Assembly: GCF_042683745.1 (NCBI RefSeq)
Contig: NZ_JBHUJX010000025.1
Location: forward strand, 682,001 to 746,000
Origin: Pseudoneobacillus sp042683745
GTDB lineage: Bacteria > Bacillota > Bacilli > Bacillales > Cytobacillaceae
Direction: 5' to 3'
DNA: 64,000 nucleotides
Below are positions 1 through 8,994 of this stretch, piece after piece. Under the pieces are notes generated by a model. That model did not search any database and had not been told where the DNA came from. It worked only from the letters and a program-made list of their open reading frames with translations. The position numbers and the translations under genes are program-made. Every line of letters begins with the position of its first letter. The stretch's first letter is position 1.

Positions 1-2
1 GC

Positions 3-995
3 AGTAAGGCTATATCAACAAGGTTACAATTTAATAAAAGCGATAGCCTAAATGTTGCTACAGATTTAGCAGAAATGGGGATAACCTATTTAGATAAAAA
101 AATCAATTATATAACACGAACTGCGAATCAAGAAGCAAAAAATAAAACGGTAGTATATATGAATGACCCTGCAAATTATAATAAAACTACAGATCAGATA
201 TTAAATGAATATAGTAGATTATTTTGCGTAGAACTAAAGAAAACTGAACTTGATTTACCTAGTGTAAACTACAAAAAGACTTTTGATATTGAAACAGGTC
301 GAACAATTGAATTAACCAAACTTTTCGAACAAATAAATGCTTCTGAATGCCAGATTAATGATGAGATTCCACTTGAATTTTTTAGTAAAGGAACTGATGG
401 ATCGGATTCAAAAACGATAGAAATTACTGTCTATTTAACTAAAAATAAGGGACAAGGAGGAGGCACACCAGGTGGAGGTGGAAATAACTTACCATCTCCT
501 GATCCTCCGCCAAAAGGATCATATTCTTTAGTTATTAAAGATGAATTAGATAAAAACGATTTTGATAATAAAGAAAAAATATTTAATCAGTCTGTTTATT
601 TTGAACAAACTGTTTCAGTACAAGGAAATTTGGATTTAGTTATAAATGGAAATGCATTTTTTGATAAGCACGTAGATATTGATGGTACTTCTTTGCTTAA
701 AATAAATGGAAATGCTTATTTCGATGGTGAATTAAATTTTCCAAAAGAGTCGTTAAATTTACAAGGAAATTCTACTTTAATAATTAATGGAATTGCTATT
801 TTTAAAAATCCAATTAACTTTACTGGTAACAGCTACCAAATTTGCATCACCCATCCCTTTTTAATAGTAAATAATAAGGTAGTGAAATACGATATTCCAG
901 GCAATGAAGCTTGTTATAAACCTCTACCCCCAAGTAGCTCACAAATCGATATGGACTGGTCGTCCGAAGAAAAAGATATTAAAGTAACCTATTAA
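3..995 (+). CDS. Pilus-associated (PilX-like) protein, 3' part only
   Basis: The reading frame is open to the left edge of the window, so the ATG at 75 is probably internal and the true start lies outside. The visible N-terminal part includes ATDLAEMGITYLDK, which resembles the stretch after the transmembrane helix in PilX/prepilin-like proteins. A Gly/Pro-rich linker (around residues 127-150 counted from the ATG at 75) leads to a C-terminal domain with spaced repeats of the type INGNAFFD, INGNAYFD, INGIAIFK, suggesting a beta-solenoid or polymer-forming fold. The role is inferred from these features: a surface or type-IV-pilus-like component. In B. subtilis the neighbourhood beyond folC holds comC, a prepilin peptidase gene, which fits. 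An unrelated secreted beta-repeat protein is possible. The gene converges with the GGDEF gene. Confidence 0.55.
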   Translation, partial: SKAISTRLQFNKSDSLNVATDLAEMGITYLDKKINYITRTANQEAKNKTVVYMNDPANYNKTTDQILNEYSRLFCVELKKTELDLPSVNYKKTFDIETGRTIELTKLFEQINASECQINDEIPLEFFSKGTDGSDSKTIEITVYLTKNKGQGGGTPGGGGNNLPSPDPPPKGSYSLVIKDELDKNDFDNKEKIFNQSVYFEQTVSVQGNLDLVINGNAFFDKHVDIDGTSLLKINGNAYFDGELNFPKESLNLQGNSTLIINGIAIFKNPINFTGNSYQICITHPFLIVNNKVVKYDIPGNEACYKPLPPSSSQIDMDWSSEEKDIKVTY

Positions 996-1094
996 AAAGA
1001 GGTTGTCAGCTAAATTAAATTGTACCCTCTGTAAAGGACATTCATTTTGGAAATTTGGTTATCACCGATTCGCTCATTTTTTATTCATTGTACA

Positions 1095-1150
1095 AAAAAG
1101 TACCCTATAGTGCAGACCTTTTTAAGCGTCTACTCTATAGGGTACTTTTT
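1095..1150. terminator. Bidirectional terminator between convergent genes
   Basis: A perfect 16-bp inverted repeat (1095-1110 and 1135-1150) with a 24-nt loop carries A-runs on the left and T-runs on the right, so it can terminate both the plus-strand gene ending at 995 and the minus-strand gene ending at 1166. The arm GTACCCTATAG also resembles GTACCCTCTGT at about 1022. Confidence 0.7.
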
Positions 1151-1165
1151 ACCCCAGTTAACCTT

Positions 1166-2884
1166 TTATTTCACATACTCCGCAACCCGGTTTCGCCCAG
1201 CTCTCTTCGCCCCTACATACAGTGCCCTATCCGCATGTCGAATCAATGCTAATGAATCCTCCGCATCAGTAGGTGCAGAAGCTACACCAATGGAAGCTGT
1301 GACGTGAACTGATAGTGTATTTTTATCTTCACCAATATGTTCTTCCAGAATGAAAGGATGATGAGCAATTCCTTGTCGAATCCATTCTGCGATGGCAAGA
1401 ACTTCTGCTTTCGTTATATCAGGTAATAAGACAACAAATTCTTCTCCACCGTAACGAGCAACAGTACCTCTATCCCCTATGATTCTACGTAAGCGCGCAG
1501 ATAATTCACATAGAATTTCATTTCCGCTTTGATGTCCGTATGTATCATTAATCACTTTGAAGTGGTCTAAATCTAGGATAATTAATGAAATACGCTCTCT
1601 TTGATTTTCTTCAAGTTTAGTAAACTCTTCCGATAATAATCTTTCAAAATAACGATAATTATAAAGTTTCGTTAATGCACATGTTTCACTATGTTCTTTT
1701 GTTTCTTTGTAGTGTTTGGCATTTTCAATCGCTACTGCAAAATAAGAGCAAAGTAACTCAACAATCATTAATTGTGATTTTTCATAGGCTCTTTTTTGTT
1801 TAGAGGCTAGAAAAAGAATTCCTACTACCCCATTATGACGAATAATGGGAACAACTAATACACTTTCGACTTTTGGTGGCATATAACCTTCAGCAACATT
1901 TTCCCATTCTTTAGCTGATTGGTATAAAGCTGATTTTTTCGTTGCCCATACCATCCCACTTATCCCTTCATTTCTCTGCATTGGATCCATATCAATAGAT
2001 AATATTTCCCCTGCCTCCACACGTCTAAGTAAGACTAACTCATGATTATCCACAACATCTAAAATATAGGCAAAATCAACTGGGAGCATTTCAGAAATCC
2101 TTTGAATAAATAAATCGATTACCTCATCCACATTCAGTCGTTCTGCCATCTGATGACCAATATCTGCGGCCTTGTGTAAATATTCGTTAATTTTTTGACT
2201 TGAATAATAGAGATATAGAATAATAGTTAAACATACAAATGGTACACCAACAAATAATAGTGCAATGGATCCAACATCTGTATAAAGGAAATATAATATA
2301 TAACCAATAGGTAAGCTAATTATCGCAGTAGTCAAATCCCAGTTAAAGTCTTTTCCAAACCATGATCTTTTGATTCCATAAACTAATCGGAAATTTATCG
2401 TTAAAATGATTTGATTAACAATAAATTGAACAACCATATAGATTACAACAAGTACTAAATGAGTAGCATTATCCGTTATTTGAACTCCAGTAGTTCCTCC
2501 AAGGGCATAGTAAACCAGCCCACTTATTAATGAAATCATAAAAAACATTAATGAGTTTAGTGGAATTCTAAATAATCCTCTTTTACCAATACGAAGCCTA
2601 AGTAATAATACAGCAATACAGATTTGAGCAATGATTAGTTCAGCGAATAAACCGAATGCAAGAAACACTGCTAAAAACACCCATTGAATGAGTGTGACAG
2701 GAACACTATTGATTACCATCGGCAATAATGCTCCAATAATGGACAATGCTAAAAAGGTCATTAAAGCTTTACCTTGTCCAAATAAATCGGGCGGAAAGTT
2801 ATTGTAAACAAACCATATACCAGGTGGAACGATTAATAACCAACATATCCAAATCGCTTTTATTGTGTTTGGTTTAACATTCAT
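1166..2884 (-). CDS. Membrane GAF-GGDEF diguanylate cyclase
   Basis: Predicted to make cyclic di-GMP from GTP at the membrane. The first ~230 residues hold roughly eight hydrophobic segments, followed by a GAF-type sensor domain (about 235-390) and a C-terminal GGDEF domain with an intact GGEEF active-site motif near residue 479. The four residues at the usual inhibitory I-site position, just before TVARYGGEEF, read GDRG rather than RxxD, so classical product inhibition is unlikely. I place the start at the ATG at 2884 (572 aa) because GGAGGGTGG lies just upstream; a longer frame to 2908 has no separate ribosome-binding site. It lies after folC, where B. subtilis has comC, so its position is not conserved. 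Ligand and output are unknown. Confidence 0.85.
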   Translation of the reverse strand: MNVKPNTIKAIWICWLLIVPPGIWFVYNNFPPDLFGQGKALMTFLALSIIGALLPMVINSVPVTLIQWVFLAVFLAFGLFAELIIAQICIAVLLLRLRIGKRGLFRIPLNSLMFFMISLISGLVYYALGGTTGVQITDNATHLVLVVIYMVVQFIVNQIILTINFRLVYGIKRSWFGKDFNWDLTTAIISLPIGYILYFLYTDVGSIALLFVGVPFVCLTIILYLYYSSQKINEYLHKAADIGHQMAERLNVDEVIDLFIQRISEMLPVDFAYILDVVDNHELVLLRRVEAGEILSIDMDPMQRNEGISGMVWATKKSALYQSAKEWENVAEGYMPPKVESVLVVPIIRHNGVVGILFLASKQKRAYEKSQLMIVELLCSYFAVAIENAKHYKETKEHSETCALTKLYNYRYFERLLSEEFTKLEENQRERISLIILDLDHFKVINDTYGHQSGNEILCELSARLRRIIGDRGTVARYGGEEFVVLLPDITKAEVLAIAEWIRQGIAHHPFILEEHIGEDKNTLSVHVTASIGVASAPTDAEDSLALIRHADRALYVGAKRAGRNRVAEYVK

Positions 2885-2969
2885 CGTCCACCCTCCAATC
2901 ATAGGCAATTAGTAATGAAATATACCAATCATTTTATCAAATATTCCAACAATTGTCACACTTTTCCTG

Positions 2970-4268
2970 TCATTTTTTAGTTAAAAAGCCCTTTACCTCT
3001 GAAATGAAGTATAACGAGCCTGTGATGACTAATATTTCTTCTTGTCCTAAGCGATCTATTTGTTCTACTAATAAATTTTTCCAGTCATTAGTATAACTTT
3101 TATTTTGTGAGTGGCTTTTTTCAAATAAATCGAGTGCTTTCGATGCGCGAGGGTAATCAAATTCTACAAAATAAAGTTGGTCAGCCACTTTATCTAATTG
3201 TCCGATCATTCCGTCTAAAGCTTTATCGGCTAAAGCAGTAAATATTATTTTAATATTATATTGATTAAAACGTGATTCAATCACTTTTACAAGTGCCGAA
3301 ATACCCTCTTCATTATGTGCACCATCCATTACGACTAAAGGACTTTCCTGAATAATTTCCATCCTTCCTGGCCAAAATGCCGCCTTTAAACCCGAACGAA
3401 TATGTTCCTCTTCGATCATAAAAGAGTAAAATTGATTTAAGTAGATAGATGCCATAACAGCTAAGGAAGCATTATCCACTTGATGCTGTCCCATCATCCC
3501 AATTTCTAAATGATTTAGGCTTTTAAATGGTGTTGTAATAGAAAATTCTTCTCCTTTTACTAAACTTCTAGTCGAAGTTACAGAGTATTGATTACCCGGT
3601 TGATAGATGGAAGCTTTTTTTAGTAATGCTTGATTCATAATGACTTCCCTTGCTTCATTCTGTTTTACGGCAGAAATAACACCTACACCATTTTTTATGA
3701 TCCCCGCTTTTTCAAAGGCAATTTCTTCGTATGTTTCCCCTAGTATGCTTGTATGATCGAGTCCGATACTTGTAATGATAGATAATAGTGGATGAATGAT
3801 ATTCGTTGAGTCAAATCTTCCACCTAACCCTACCTCATAAATGACAACATCTACAGGATGAAGTTTTGCGAAATAGTAAAATGACATAGCTGTAATAACC
3901 TCAAACTCCGTTGGGGCTCCTAGCTCAGTACCTTCTAGTTCATCGGCAAGTGGGATTATTAGATTCGTAAGCTCAACAATCTCGTCATCAGAAATCGGAA
4001 TCCCATTTACACTTATACGCTCGTTAAATTGTTCAATGTACGGAGAAGTAAATGTCCCCACCTCAAAACCCGATGATTGTAAAATATTTCGTAAAAAGGT
4101 TACAGTAGAACCTTTTCCATTTGTTCCACCAATATGGATTGTTTTTAATTGATTATGTGGAGATCCAAGTCTTTCCATCATCCATTCCATTCTTTTTAAA
4201 CCAGGCTTAATCCCTAAACGAAGCCGTGAATGAATCCAATTTATAGCCTCTTTATAGGTTGTTAACAT
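2970..4268 (-). CDS. folC: Bifunctional folylpolyglutamate/dihydrofolate synthase
   Basis: Adds glutamate to dihydropteroate and to folates with ATP, making dihydrofolate and retaining folates as polyglutamates in the cytoplasm. The Mur-ligase-type P-loop GGTNGKGS is at residues 47-54 and the DGAHN motif lies near residue 315. The length of 432 aa is typical. AAGGGGGAG precedes the ATG. It sits 100 bp downstream of valS with a hairpin between them, the same order as in B. subtilis, so it may be partly co-transcribed by read-through. Confidence 0.95.
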   Translation of the reverse strand: MLTTYKEAINWIHSRLRLGIKPGLKRMEWMMERLGSPHNQLKTIHIGGTNGKGSTVTFLRNILQSSGFEVGTFTSPYIEQFNERISVNGIPISDDEIVELTNLIIPLADELEGTELGAPTEFEVITAMSFYYFAKLHPVDVVIYEVGLGGRFDSTNIIHPLLSIITSIGLDHTSILGETYEEIAFEKAGIIKNGVGVISAVKQNEAREVIMNQALLKKASIYQPGNQYSVTSTRSLVKGEEFSITTPFKSLNHLEIGMMGQHQVDNASLAVMASIYLNQFYSFMIEEEHIRSGLKAAFWPGRMEIIQESPLVVMDGAHNEEGISALVKVIESRFNQYNIKIIFTALADKALDGMIGQLDKVADQLYFVEFDYPRASKALDLFEKSHSQNKSYTNDWKNLLVEQIDRLGQEEILVITGSLYFISEVKGFLTKK

Positions 4269-4296
4269 ATTGCTCCCCCTTAATCTTGGAAAAAGA

Positions 4297-4319
4297 CGAA
4301 TCCCTTTATTTGAGATTCG
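4297..4319 (-). terminator. Weak terminator between valS and folC
   Basis: On the minus strand CGAATCTC pairs with GGGATTCG around a 7-nt loop and is followed by a short T-rich tract (TCTTTTT). It lies between the valS stop and the folC start and probably attenuates rather than separates the two. Confidence 0.5.
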
Positions 4320-4368
4320 CCTCTTAATTAATAAGTAAACTGTAATATTTACAAAATGATTCTAAAAT

Positions 4369-7014
4369 TTAACTATTTTTCAATTCGTTTATTCGTGCTT
4401 CCACTGCTGCGCGTTTTTCTAAATAATCTTGTTCCTTTGCTCTTTCTTCTTCAATAACTTTTTCAGGTGCTTTTTTTACGAAGCCTTCATTGGAAAGTTT
4501 CTTCTGAACACGGTCAACCTCATTATTTAGTTTTTCCCATTCTTTTTGCAATCTTGAAATTTCTTCATCGATATTAATTAATCCAGCTAAAGGTAGAATA
4601 ATTTCTACTCCTGTTACAACCGCAGTCATTACTTTTTCAGGAGTGTTTAAATCGATTCCGATTTGAAGCTCCTCTGGATTACAAAATCTTTCTAAATAGC
4701 CACGGTTATTTTCTAAAGCAGCTACAATGTTTTCGTCTTTTGCCTTTAAGAACATATTAATTTTCTTACTTAAAGGTGTGTTCACTTCAGCTCGAATATT
4801 TCGAACTGAACGAATGATTTCTACAAGAAGCTTCATATCATTAGCAGCGTTTGCATCTGTTAGTTCTTCCTTCACTGTCGGCCATGCTGCCATCGTAATA
4901 GACTCACCTTGATGCGGAAGGTTCTGCCAAATTTCCTCGGTAATAAATGGCATAAACGGATGAAGCAATCTCATTGTGTTATCTAACACGTAGGCTAAAA
5001 TGGAACGTGTTGTTTTCTTTGCAGCCTCATTATCTCCGTAAAGAGGGAGCTTAGCCATTTCGATATACCAGTCACAGAAGTCATCCCAGATAAAGTTATA
5101 AAGAACTCGGCCAACCTCACCAAACTCATATTTATCCGAAAGTCTCGTCACCGTTTCAATGGTTTCATTTAAACGGGTTAATATCCACTTGTCAGCAACT
5201 GATTTCTCACCTGATAAATCAATTTCTTCAAAAGTAAGACCATTCATGTTCATTAGAGCAAAACGTGAGGCATTCCAAATTTTATTAGCAAAGTTCCAAG
5301 TTGATTCTACCTTCTCCATACTGAAGCGTAAATCCTGACCTGGTGAACTTCCTGTTGATAGGAAATAACGAAGAGAGTCTGCTCCAAATTGATCGATAAC
5401 GTCCATTGGATCCACACCGTTGCCCAAAGATTTACTCATTTTTCGCCCTTCAGCATCGCGAACTAGACCATGAATCAAAACATCGTTGAAAGGACGTTTT
5501 CCCGTAAACTCTAGTCCTTGGAAAATCATTCTTGATACCCAGAAGAAAATGATATCATAGCCTGTTACTAGGCAATTCGTGGGGTAATATCGCTTATAGT
5601 CGTCTGATTCTGTATTTGGCCAACCCATTGTAGAAAATGGCCATAATGCAGAACTAAACCAAGTATCCAATACGTCATTATCTTGATTCCAATTTTCAAT
5701 ATCAGCTGGAGGTTCATGATCGACATACACTTCACCAGTTTCTTTATGATACCAAGCGGGAATTCGGTGTCCCCACCATAATTGACGTGAGATACACCAA
5801 TCACGTATATTCTCCATCCAGCGCATATACGTATTTTCAAAGCGTTGCGGAACAAAGTTTACCTTTTCTTCTTTGTTTTGCAATGCAATAGCCTCATCGG
5901 CTAGCGGTTGCATTTTTACAAACCATTGTGTCGATAAATACGGTTCTACTACAGCACCACTACGCTCAGAGTGACCAACAGAATGAAGATGCTCTTCAAT
6001 TTTAAAGAGAACTCCTTGATCTTGCAAATCCTTTACAATCTGCTTACGACATGCAAATCGATCCATACCTTGATAACTTCCTGCGTTTGCATTCATCGTA
6101 CCGTCTTCATTCATAACTAAAACTCTTTCTAAATTATGACGGTTTCCAATTTCAAAATCATTCGGGTCATGAGCTGGAGTAATCTTTACAACACCTGAAC
6201 CAAATTCCATATCAACATAATCATCGCCAACGATTGGAATTTCTCTTCCTACAATTGGAAGCTTAACCGTTTTTCCAATTAAATGCTTATAGCGATCATC
6301 TTCTGGATGAACTGCAACTGCGGTATCACCAAGCATCGTTTCTGGTCGAGTCGTTGCCACATCAATATTGCCACTACCATCCGTTAATGGATAATGCATA
6401 TGGTAAAAAGCGCCTTGAACATCTTGGTGAATAACCTCAATATCTGACAAAGCTGTTTTAGTTGAAGGATCCCAGTTAATAATTCTCTCTCCACGGTAAA
6501 TTAAGCCTTTACGATATAGAGAAACGAACACTTCACGAACAGCATCTGAAAGTCCCTCATCTAATGTGAAACGCTCACGAGAGTAGTCAAGACCCAATCC
6601 AAGTTTTGACCATTGCTGACGAATATGACTAGCATACTCTTCCTTCCACTTCCAAGTTTCTTCAACAAATTTTTCACGGCCTAAGTCATAACGACTTTTT
6701 CCTTCATTACGAAGCTTTTCTTCCACCTTTGCTTGAGTTGCAATACCAGCGTGGTCCATACCAGGTAACCATAATACATCAAACCCCTGCATACGTTTCA
6801 TACGAGTCAAAATATCTTGAAGAGTTGTATCCCAAGCATGACCTAAGTGAAGCTTTCCTGTTACATTGGGAGGTGGAATTACAATCGTATATGGTTGTTT
6901 CTCCTTTTCTCCTTTTGCTTCGAAAAATTTGCCAGAAAGCCACCACTCATAGCGACCTTTTTCAATGGACTGTGGATCGTATTTCGTTGGCATTGTTAGT
7001 TCTTGAGTTTCCAT
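4369..7014 (-). CDS. valS: Valine-tRNA ligase
   Basis: Charges tRNA-Val with valine using ATP. A class I synthetase of 881 aa: the HIGH-type motif HLGH is at residues 56-59 in PPPNVTGKLHLGHAW, and KMSKS is present as GRKMSKSLGN. The editing domain lies between them, followed by the anticodon-binding region and a C-terminal coiled coil rich in Lys/Glu. A Val-type T-box leader precedes it, so expression should rise when uncharged tRNA-Val accumulates. The order valS-folC matches B. subtilis. Confidence 0.98.
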   Translation of the reverse strand: METQELTMPTKYDPQSIEKGRYEWWLSGKFFEAKGEKEKQPYTIVIPPPNVTGKLHLGHAWDTTLQDILTRMKRMQGFDVLWLPGMDHAGIATQAKVEEKLRNEGKSRYDLGREKFVEETWKWKEEYASHIRQQWSKLGLGLDYSRERFTLDEGLSDAVREVFVSLYRKGLIYRGERIINWDPSTKTALSDIEVIHQDVQGAFYHMHYPLTDGSGNIDVATTRPETMLGDTAVAVHPEDDRYKHLIGKTVKLPIVGREIPIVGDDYVDMEFGSGVVKITPAHDPNDFEIGNRHNLERVLVMNEDGTMNANAGSYQGMDRFACRKQIVKDLQDQGVLFKIEEHLHSVGHSERSGAVVEPYLSTQWFVKMQPLADEAIALQNKEEKVNFVPQRFENTYMRWMENIRDWCISRQLWWGHRIPAWYHKETGEVYVDHEPPADIENWNQDNDVLDTWFSSALWPFSTMGWPNTESDDYKRYYPTNCLVTGYDIIFFWVSRMIFQGLEFTGKRPFNDVLIHGLVRDAEGRKMSKSLGNGVDPMDVIDQFGADSLRYFLSTGSSPGQDLRFSMEKVESTWNFANKIWNASRFALMNMNGLTFEEIDLSGEKSVADKWILTRLNETIETVTRLSDKYEFGEVGRVLYNFIWDDFCDWYIEMAKLPLYGDNEAAKKTTRSILAYVLDNTMRLLHPFMPFITEEIWQNLPHQGESITMAAWPTVKEELTDANAANDMKLLVEIIRSVRNIRAEVNTPLSKKINMFLKAKDENIVAALENNRGYLERFCNPEELQIGIDLNTPEKVMTAVVTGVEIILPLAGLINIDEEISRLQKEWEKLNNEVDRVQKKLSNEGFVKKAPEKVIEEERAKEQDYLEKRAAVEARINELKNS

Positions 7015-7040
7015 TTAAATAACCTCCCTAAAAAATAAAA

Positions 7041-7290
7041 AACCCCATTCATCCTATAAAAGGACGAATGGAGTAAAAATTCGCGGTACCACCTTTTTTC
7101 CAACTGAAAAATATTCAATTGGCACTCAAGTTAGATAACGGTCTATTCCGTCTTCCATTACTAGGAAAAATTTTTCCGTTGACAGAAGAAGCTCAAGGGT
7201 GACTTTCCAATGGGTCTACTTAGGAAATATCTCAGCAAATTATTTCCCTCTCTTTAAACAGATTACCAACGTACTATCCCTATCACAGCT
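7041..7290 (-). promoter_or_regulatory. T-box leader of valS (specifier GUC)
   Basis: The T-box core lies at 7080-7092 (minus strand GGTGGTACCGCGA). It is followed by a terminator hairpin at about 7043-7074 with a T-run. Upstream, the Stem I region has GTC (complement of 7201-7203) just before ACCCTTGAG, the usual place of the specifier codon, so the leader should read tRNA-Val. Uncharged tRNA is expected to favour the antiterminator. The 5' limit is approximate. Confidence 0.92.
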
Positions 7291-7465
7291 TTATATAAAA
7301 TATATATTGTTATACTACCGAAAAAAGGACTGTGTCGTCAATCATGATTTCCAACTTTTTAATAATTTATTCAGTGTATTCAATTAGAGTGTTAGAAAAA
7401 AGATAGGCACAATCAAATAATAAACACATAAACTAATAATAAATAGGAGGAAAGGGAGGAATATG

Positions 7466-7648
7466 ATGGGGAGATTCAACCCGTATTCACCATGGGTACG
7501 AAAATTAAAACTTATTTGTTCGCAATTTATTATTCCTTTTTGTATTTTTCAAGGTATAAGGACAGTGTTTTTCCCTACCGTACTCGATGTACTTTTATTA
7601 ATTATTTTTATCTCCATTGCCATTTGTTTGTATTTAGAAATTATATAA
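7466..7648 (+). CDS. Small membrane protein, unknown function
   Basis: I do not recognise a characterised family. The 60-aa product starts MGRFNPYSPWVRKL, basic and amphipathic, then has two hydrophobic segments (about residues 17-35 and 37-58). The evidence that it is real is two Shine-Dalgarno-like sequences (AGGAGG at 7445 and GGGAGGA at 7454) before tandem ATGs at 7463 and 7466, plus a strong terminator directly after the stop. I prefer the second ATG on spacing. It is transcribed opposite to its neighbours, in the gap between the valS leader and ysxE. Confidence 0.6.
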   Translation: MGRFNPYSPWVRKLKLICSQFIIPFCIFQGIRTVFFPTVLDVLLLIIFISIAICLYLEII

Positions 7649-7690
7649 GGAGCCTTCCAGTTGATTATTCTGGGGCTCCTTCTTTTTTTT
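7647..7690 (+). terminator. Terminator after the small membrane protein gene
   Basis: AAGGAGCC (7647-7654) pairs with GGCTCCTT (7674-7681), followed by C and eight Ts. The hairpin overlaps the last codons of ysxE on the other strand. Confidence 0.85.
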
Positions 7691-8702
7691 GTTTGAGCTG
7701 CTTTTCAATTTCAGTCATTCGCATGACAATATACTCCGTATTTTTTAATTGCCAATATCGTTTCAACAGTTTTTGAGAAAATTTCAGTTCGTTCCGCTTT
7801 TCATTTGCTTGTAAATATTCCTTTGTAATTCGTATGATCGGGTTTGGATAGGAGACATAACTGTAGAATAGAAGCTTTTCTTCTTCTTTTAGTGGAAAAT
7901 ATTTAAAATAGCCATCATAAAGCCATGTCAGTGCTTCATCAAATTTCCTAAGCTGCCCCTTCAAAGATCTGTATAACACAGGGAGAACATCATGAATGGG
8001 TGAACCAAGCCCTGAATCCTCGAAATTTGAAAAGTATCCATATCCCTTTTCATCAAATAGAAAATGCTCAGTAGACACTTTTCCATGATTAATGACAGAT
8101 CGTGCTTTTTCATTATCCTTTGTCGCCTCATACCACTCTTCAAATCTAGTAAGCGCGTAGCGTTGGGCTAGACGAATTTCGTGAAAATAAAGACAAAATT
8201 GTAACTCAAATGGAGACATATACATTTTTTTTTCGCAAGTTTCAATGAATCCTTCCATTAATTCGATATCTTTTTCCCATTGCTGTTTCGTTTTTTCATA
8301 ATGCTCAGTCCGTTCCTCTTTATTCACAACCAATTCTTTTTGTGATAAGGAATGCATTCGTGCCAATTCACGGAACATGAGCTGTGGTCTTTTATCTCGG
8401 TCTTCTTTCTCATCATTTATTAACCAAGGCATTAAATAATAAAGAGTATTTTCATAAAGTATGGCATATCTTCCATCTAAAGATGGGTAGATGGGAACAA
8501 TCCGATTAAATCCTTTTTGAAATAAATATTGAACATGTTTAATAAAATCTATCCCATGATGGATGGGTATTTGCTTCAGCGCGAATGTTCCTTTATTGGA
8601 ATAAATTTTATATATTTTCCCATATTTCTCCACAAAATTTGCTTGAATACCGTAATACTTTAATATTGGGTCCAAACCTTGAACGATTGTATGATCATTC
8701 AT
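7665..8702 (-). CDS. ysxE: CotS-family spore coat protein YsxE
   Basis: A spore-coat-associated protein with an aminoglycoside-phosphotransferase-like (CotS) fold, next to spoVID as in B. subtilis. The kinase-like catalytic loop is degenerate: the usual HGD is NHGKVSTEHFLFDEKG (around residue 205), so catalysis is doubtful and a structural coat role is more likely. About 345 aa. I favour the ATG at 8702 over an in-frame GTG at 8711 because the GTG overlaps the only SD-like sequence. A dispersed repeat lies directly upstream, between this gene and spoVID, so it may need its own promoter. Confidence 0.85.
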   Translation of the reverse strand: MNDHTIVQGLDPILKYYGIQANFVEKYGKIYKIYSNKGTFALKQIPIHHGIDFIKHVQYLFQKGFNRIVPIYPSLDGRYAILYENTLYYLMPWLINDEKEDRDKRPQLMFRELARMHSLSQKELVVNKEERTEHYEKTKQQWEKDIELMEGFIETCEKKMYMSPFELQFCLYFHEIRLAQRYALTRFEEWYEATKDNEKARSVINHGKVSTEHFLFDEKGYGYFSNFEDSGLGSPIHDVLPVLYRSLKGQLRKFDEALTWLYDGYFKYFPLKEEEKLLFYSYVSYPNPIIRITKEYLQANEKRNELKFSQKLLKRYWQLKNTEYIVMRMTEIEKQLKQKKEGAPE

Positions 8703-8724
8703 TTTGTCCACTCTCTTTCAAGTA

Positions 8725-8905
8725 GGAAAAGCGCAAGCCCTTGATCAGTCCCGACAAGCTTAACTTTGCCACCCGGAAAGTCGTTCTTTGACTTTTTGGG
8801 TGGCGAACATTTGACCTCGAGGTCGACAAGAGCGCGACGTCCTGTCGCATTGTCGACACTAGTACATCCTGTACGTCGGAGCTAGGACGCTTGCGCTAGA
8901 CAATT
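8725..8905 (+). repeat. Dispersed repeat, copy 1 (long form)
   Basis: About 180 bp, GC-richer than its surroundings, beginning GAAAAGCGCAAGC and ending GACGCTTGCGCTAGACAATT. The ends form an inverted pair (AGCGCAAGC/GCTTGCGCT), and the interior has further hairpins around AAAGTCGTTCTTTGACTTTT and GCGACGTCCTGTCGC. Related copies are at 10219, 20400 and 55849. No open reading frame. It separates ysxE from spoVID. Confidence 0.85.
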
Positions 8906-8955
8906 TTCAAAGTCTAAAAAATTTATACTTACTTAATTCAGTATGAAAAGAAAAC

Positions 8956-8987
8956 AGATGAGCTGGTATTATTTAACCTGCTCATCT
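8956..8987 (-). terminator. Terminator of spoVID
   Basis: On the minus strand AGATGAGC pairs with GCTCATCT across a short loop and is followed by a T-rich tract (GTTTTCTTTTC), immediately after the spoVID stop. Confidence 0.75.
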
Positions 8988-8994
8988 TGTTTCA

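Noticed and set aside
4727..4912. Plus-strand frames antisense to valS, such as this one and 6729-7022.
   Set aside because: They shadow a strongly conserved gene, have no ribosome-binding site and encode low-complexity hydrophobic peptides.
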